Assembly (NCBI GenBank): GCA_019459485.1
Contig: JAIBEZ010000044.1
Location: 62,001-126,000 of the forward strand
Direction of reading: 5' to 3'
DNA length: 64,000 nucleotides
Source: Prolixibacteraceae bacterium
GTDB lineage: Bacteria > Bacteroidota > Bacteroidia > Bacteroidales > Prolixibacteraceae
Under the pieces are notes generated by a model. It saw nothing but the letters and a program-made list of their open reading frames with translations. It was not told the origin of the DNA and made no database searches. Every line of letters begins with the position of its first letter. Position 1 is the stretch's first letter. The position numbers and the translations under genes were made by a program. Positions 61,652-64,000 of the stretch are shown here, in pieces.

Positions 61652-61678
61652 AAAAAACCGGTCATTTGGCCGGCTTTT
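61652..61678 (-). terminator. Terminator for the minus-strand toxin-antitoxin remnant
   Basis: On the minus strand CCGGCC pairs with GACCGG (one G-U) around AAAT, followed by TTTTTTG. Confidence 0.6.
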
Positions 61679-61682
61679 GTTG

Positions 61683-61787
61683 TTATCGAGGAATGTGTTT
61701 GATAAGATCGAGAATCTCGTTTTCGGTAATGTTTTCCAGTTCCGATTTATCGTAAATGGATAGCAGGTAAGCCGTCCAAGTTAAAGC
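61683..61787 (-). pseudogene. Truncated RelE/ParE-type toxin remnant
   Basis: A 34-residue open frame (TWTAYLLSIYDKSELENIT, then TENEILDLIKHIPR) without a start codon follows the antitoxin gene and overlaps its stop. It resembles the C-terminal end of RelE/ParE toxins, which typically finish with a strand and a helix of this type (LLxxYxKxExENIxxxEIxxLI). The front two thirds of the toxin are missing, so the locus is decayed. Confidence 0.55.
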
Positions 61788-62005
61788 TCATTGAGCAAGT
61801 CTTCGGCGTTACGTACCTGGACTTTACCTTCCTTCACCTGCTTCATTTCTTCAACGGCTTCGGCCAGTTCGGCCAGAAACAGTTTTTTGTTGCGCAGGCG
61901 TTCCAGTTCGTCAAGGTCTTTTTCTATCTGTTCCCAATCCTTCATGGGCAACTGTACGGCATTCTTATGGCCTTTCCGGTCGGTAATATATTGTAGTTCT
62001 ATCAT
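61781..62005 (-). CDS. Antitoxin-like protein of a decayed toxin-antitoxin pair
   Basis: A 74-residue protein starting IELQYITDRKGHKNAVQLPMKDWEQIEKDLDELERL, the pattern of Bacteroidota antitoxins linked to RelE-type toxins, with a helical acidic end (VQVRNAEDLLNEL). The expected toxin downstream is only a fragment, so the gene may be kept as a solitary antitoxin. Confidence 0.78.
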   Translation of the reverse strand: MIELQYITDRKGHKNAVQLPMKDWEQIEKDLDELERLRNKKLFLAELAEAVEEMKQVKEGKVQVRNAEDLLNEL

Positions 62006-62126
62006 CTTGTTTTAAATTTGTTGTGTAAGCCTGGTCTTCAGATCCTTGATGGTCATACAGATCATACTAAATTTCTTGATTCCACAAATATAAACTACCG
62101 AAACGAATTAATCAACTCCTAACAGG

Positions 62127-62180
62127 CAAACGCTGGTGCTGATTTGTAATCAGCATTTTAGCAAATGGATTTGTAGTCTT
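62127..62180. repeat. REP-like palindromic element, copy 2
   Basis: ACGCTGGTGCTGATTTGTAA continues into the palindrome GCTGATTTGTAATCAGC (62138-62154) and then GGATTTGTAGTC, a worn form of the second palindrome of copy 1. The two copies flank the antitoxin and toxin remnant. Confidence 0.6.
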
Positions 62181-62348
62181 AAATTGGTTCAGGAAAGTTT
62201 ATTTTAGCGAATACCGCTATTTTATTCTTCAGGAATGGTTTTTATCCGTGTTTTGCTTTTACTTTGGATTCGATTTTTGCAATCTGGTTAAATCCTAAAC
62301 CTTTTGCCCAATTAAAGGTTTATATTCAGTAAAACTAAAAATAAATTT

Positions 62349-63011
62349 ATGGCAGACAGATTATCAGATCCAATAGGCCGCCTGATGGGGCTACGTTATA
62401 AATCACATCCATGGCATGGTATTTTTATTGGCAAAGATGCTCCTGAAAATGTAGTCGCATTTATTGAGGTTGTTCCGACCGATACCGTAAAATACGAAAT
62501 CGACAAGGAAAGTGGCTTTTTAAAACTCGACCGGCCTCAGAAATACTCCAATGTTGTTCCGGCGCTTTATGGTTTTATTCCCCAAACCTTTTGCGGAGAT
62601 CAGGTGGGTAAATTCTGCATGGATAAAAACGGCAAGACAGGGATCAAAGGTGATGGTGACCCGATTGATATTTGTGTGCTGACAGAAAAAACAATTGCAC
62701 ACGGCGATATTTTGGTTGATGCACGACCTATTGGCGGTTTCCGTATGATTGACGGCAACGAAGCGGATGATAAAATCATTGCTGTTTTAAGCAACGATGT
62801 GGTTTACAGCGAATACAAGGATTTGTCAGATCTTCCGGATATTGTGGTAGAAAGGTTAAAGCACTATTTTCTAACCTATAAAGATATGCCCGGCAAAGTA
62901 AGTAATACCGAAATCACCCATATTTACGGAGTTGAAGAAGCGCTGGAAGTTATTAAATGTTCAATAGTTGATTATCATCAGCGGTTTGATAACATTGGGA
63001 AATTATTATAG
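62349..63011 (+). CDS. ppa: Inorganic pyrophosphatase
   Basis: Soluble family I pyrophosphatase (PPi to 2 Pi), 220 residues, the longer Bacteroidota form. The metal-binding signature is GDGDPIDICVL near residues 98-108, with further conserved segments YSNVVPALYGFIPQTFCGD, DKIIAVLSND and RLKHYFLTYK. Divergent from the antitoxin gene. Confidence 0.93.
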   Translation: MADRLSDPIGRLMGLRYKSHPWHGIFIGKDAPENVVAFIEVVPTDTVKYEIDKESGFLKLDRPQKYSNVVPALYGFIPQTFCGDQVGKFCMDKNGKTGIKGDGDPIDICVLTEKTIAHGDILVDARPIGGFRMIDGNEADDKIIAVLSNDVVYSEYKDLSDLPDIVVERLKHYFLTYKDMPGKVSNTEITHIYGVEEALEVIKCSIVDYHQRFDNIGKLL

Positions 63012-63023
63012 AGCCTCCCCCAA

Positions 63024-63046
63024 CCCTTCTTCGGAAGGGGCTTTAT
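63024..63046 (+). terminator. Terminator between ppa and folA
   Basis: CCCTTC-TTCG-GAAGGG is a 6-bp stem with a UUCG tetraloop, followed by CTTTATTT, 13 bases after the ppa stop. Confidence 0.7.
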
Positions 63047-63537
63047 TTCCTTTTTAAATTCAGGTTCGAATAATTAAATCCGTTCTTTTCGTCGTACAGG
63101 TCTTCGCGGGCAAGTTCTTCCCATTGCGAATAATCAACTTCAGGAAACCAAACATCGGCATCAAAATCGCGGTGAACAACCGTCAGGTACAGTTTTCCGG
63201 CCAGAGGGAAAAATTCGCGGTAAATGATGCCGCCTCCAATTATAAATGCTTCGGACTCATTTTTTACGGCTTCCACAGCTTCATCAATAGAAAAGACCAT
63301 TTCGCAACGCTCAAATTTATCTTCGGGATTGTCGGTAATTACAATGTTCCGGCGGTTCGGAAGTGCACCTTTTGGCAAAGAAAGCAAAGTGTTTCTGCCC
63401 ATAATTACCGGATGCCCCGTGGTAATTTCCTTAAACCGTTTCAGGTCGTTGGGCAGGTGAAAGAGTAAATCGTTGTTTTTCCCAATGGCAAAATTCTGGG
63501 CGATTGCTACAATTATGGAGATGTTTTCGTGTATCAT
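63043..63537 (-). CDS. folA: Dihydrofolate reductase
   Basis: Reduces dihydrofolate to tetrahydrofolate with NADPH. The protein has 164 residues. It shows ISIIVAIAQNFAIGKNNDLLFHLPNDLKRFKE with the substrate-binding acidic residue (NDLK), the NADPH motif PVIMGRNTLLSLP, EAFIIGGGIIYREFFP, and the final FNYSNLNLKRK. It follows thyA by 15 bases as in most thyA-folA operons. Confidence 0.95.
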   Translation of the reverse strand: MIHENISIIVAIAQNFAIGKNNDLLFHLPNDLKRFKEITTGHPVIMGRNTLLSLPKGALPNRRNIVITDNPEDKFERCEMVFSIDEAVEAVKNESEAFIIGGGIIYREFFPLAGKLYLTVVHRDFDADVWFPEVDYSQWEELAREDLYDEKNGFNYSNLNLKRK

Positions 63538-63552
63538 ATCTTTATAAATAAT

Positions 63553-64000
63553 CTATACCGCCACTTTCCCGGCAATGTGCGGATGCGACTGGTAGCCTGT
63601 CAGTTCAAAATCTTCAAACTTAAAATCGAAAATGCTTTTTACTTCCGGATTGATTTTCATTTGCGGAAGTGGAAATGGTTCGCGCGACAATTGTAATTTA
63701 ACCTGTTCCATGTGGTTCAGGTAAATGTGCGCGTCGCCGAGGGTATGCACAAAATCGCCGGGCTGCAATCCGCAAACCTGCGCCATCATCAATGTCAGCA
63801 AAGCGTACGACGCAATGTTGAAAGGTACTCCGAGGAAAATATCGGCGCTTCGCTGGTAAAGCTGGCACGAAAGTTTACCATCTGCCACATAAAACTGAAT
63901 CAGAAGATGGCAGGGTGGAAGTTTCATTTTGTCGATTTCGCCCACATTCCAGGCGCTTACAATGTGGCGGCGCGAATCCGGATTATTTTTGATGCTGTTT
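63553..64000 (-). CDS. thyA: Thymidylate synthase (5' end cut by window edge)
   Basis: Reductive methylation of dUMP to dTMP using methylene-THF, producing dihydrofolate for the FolA reaction encoded just downstream. The visible C-terminal 149 codons include RRHIVSAWN, the nucleophile Cys in [45 protein letters not shown] and the end [14 protein letters not shown]. The N-terminal part lies beyond the window. Confidence 0.95.
   Translation of the reverse strand, partial: NSIKNNPDSRRHIVSAWNVGEIDKMKLPPCHLLIQFYVADGKLSCQLYQRSADIFLGVPFNIASYALLTLMMAQVCGLQPGDFVHTLGDAHIYLNHMEQVKLQLSREPFPLPQMKINPEVKSIFDFKFEDFELTGYQSHPHIAGKVAV

Overview
The window reads as a chromosomal segment of a Bacteroidota bacterium, most likely of the Bacteroidales/Marinilabiliales group. 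The inference rests on several lineage markers. They include Bacteroidota-type promoter elements (TAnnTTTG), a type IX secretion C-terminal domain on a chitinase, an RprX/RprY-like two-component system and a fused SecD-SecF. There is also a PlsC-type plus GNAT-type acyltransferase pair of the glycine-lipid kind, a malic enzyme fused to a phosphotransacetylase-like domain, and DUF4294, DUF5916 and TIGR02757 proteins. No prophage, complete insertion sequence or CRISPR array was seen. One tRNA (Gly, anticodon CCC) is present.

Layout. 1-4.1 kb (minus): start of a dcw cluster, mraZ-rsmH-ftsL-ftsI, running off the left edge. Its upstream region carries four 10-bp direct repeats of MraZ-box type and two perfect DnaA boxes. 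4.4-6.9 kb (plus): acyltransferase pair and a Nudix-fold regulator. 7.1-13.3 kb: tRNA-Gly, PQQ-type beta-propeller lipoprotein-like protein, J-domain/KTSC protein, GntP permease, a lipoprotein, a secreted GH18 chitinase and an unknown protein. 13.4-19.9 kb: formylglycine-generating-enzyme-like lipoprotein, rprY/rprX, rnc-fabF-acpP (one operon) and divergent purN. 20-26.7 kb: three exported carbohydrate-related enzymes (DUF1593, CE1-type esterase, sugar isomerase/epimerase fold), maeB and two paralogous tiny lipoproteins.

26.8-28.8 kb: a tandem array of 41-bp units in front of a small HTH gene and an unrecognised 410-aa gene, followed by three palindromes. This is my leading candidate for something undescribed. 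28.9-38.5 kb: gcvP, a DUF433/DUF5615 toxin-antitoxin pair, an MBL-fold hydrolase, pcm, a degenerate Gfo/Idh-like protein, a polyprenyl-phosphate sugar transferase, a DUF4294 protein and arginine deiminase. 38.6-43.7 kb: trmH-family methyltransferase, an AbiE-like toxin-antitoxin pair, glmM and two exported proteins of unknown role. 44-51.8 kb: a tripartite efflux operon with two membrane-fusion proteins, a MacB-like permease and a TolC protein but no ATPase, then a DUF5916 outer-membrane-type protein.

52-64 kb: an AlbA_2/Schlafen-type gene followed by 11-bp repeats; TIGR02757, LolD-type ATPase and TatA genes; secDF; a small membrane-anchored protein; a retropepsin-like protease; mdh. Next come a 21-bp minisatellite that reads as perfect heptads, a decayed toxin-antitoxin locus between REP-like palindromes, ppa, folA and thyA (cut by the right edge). 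Housekeeping functions dominate: cell division, fatty acid and lipid synthesis, one-carbon/folate, purine and glycine metabolism, protein export. Small defence or addiction loci and short intergenic repeats are scattered between them.
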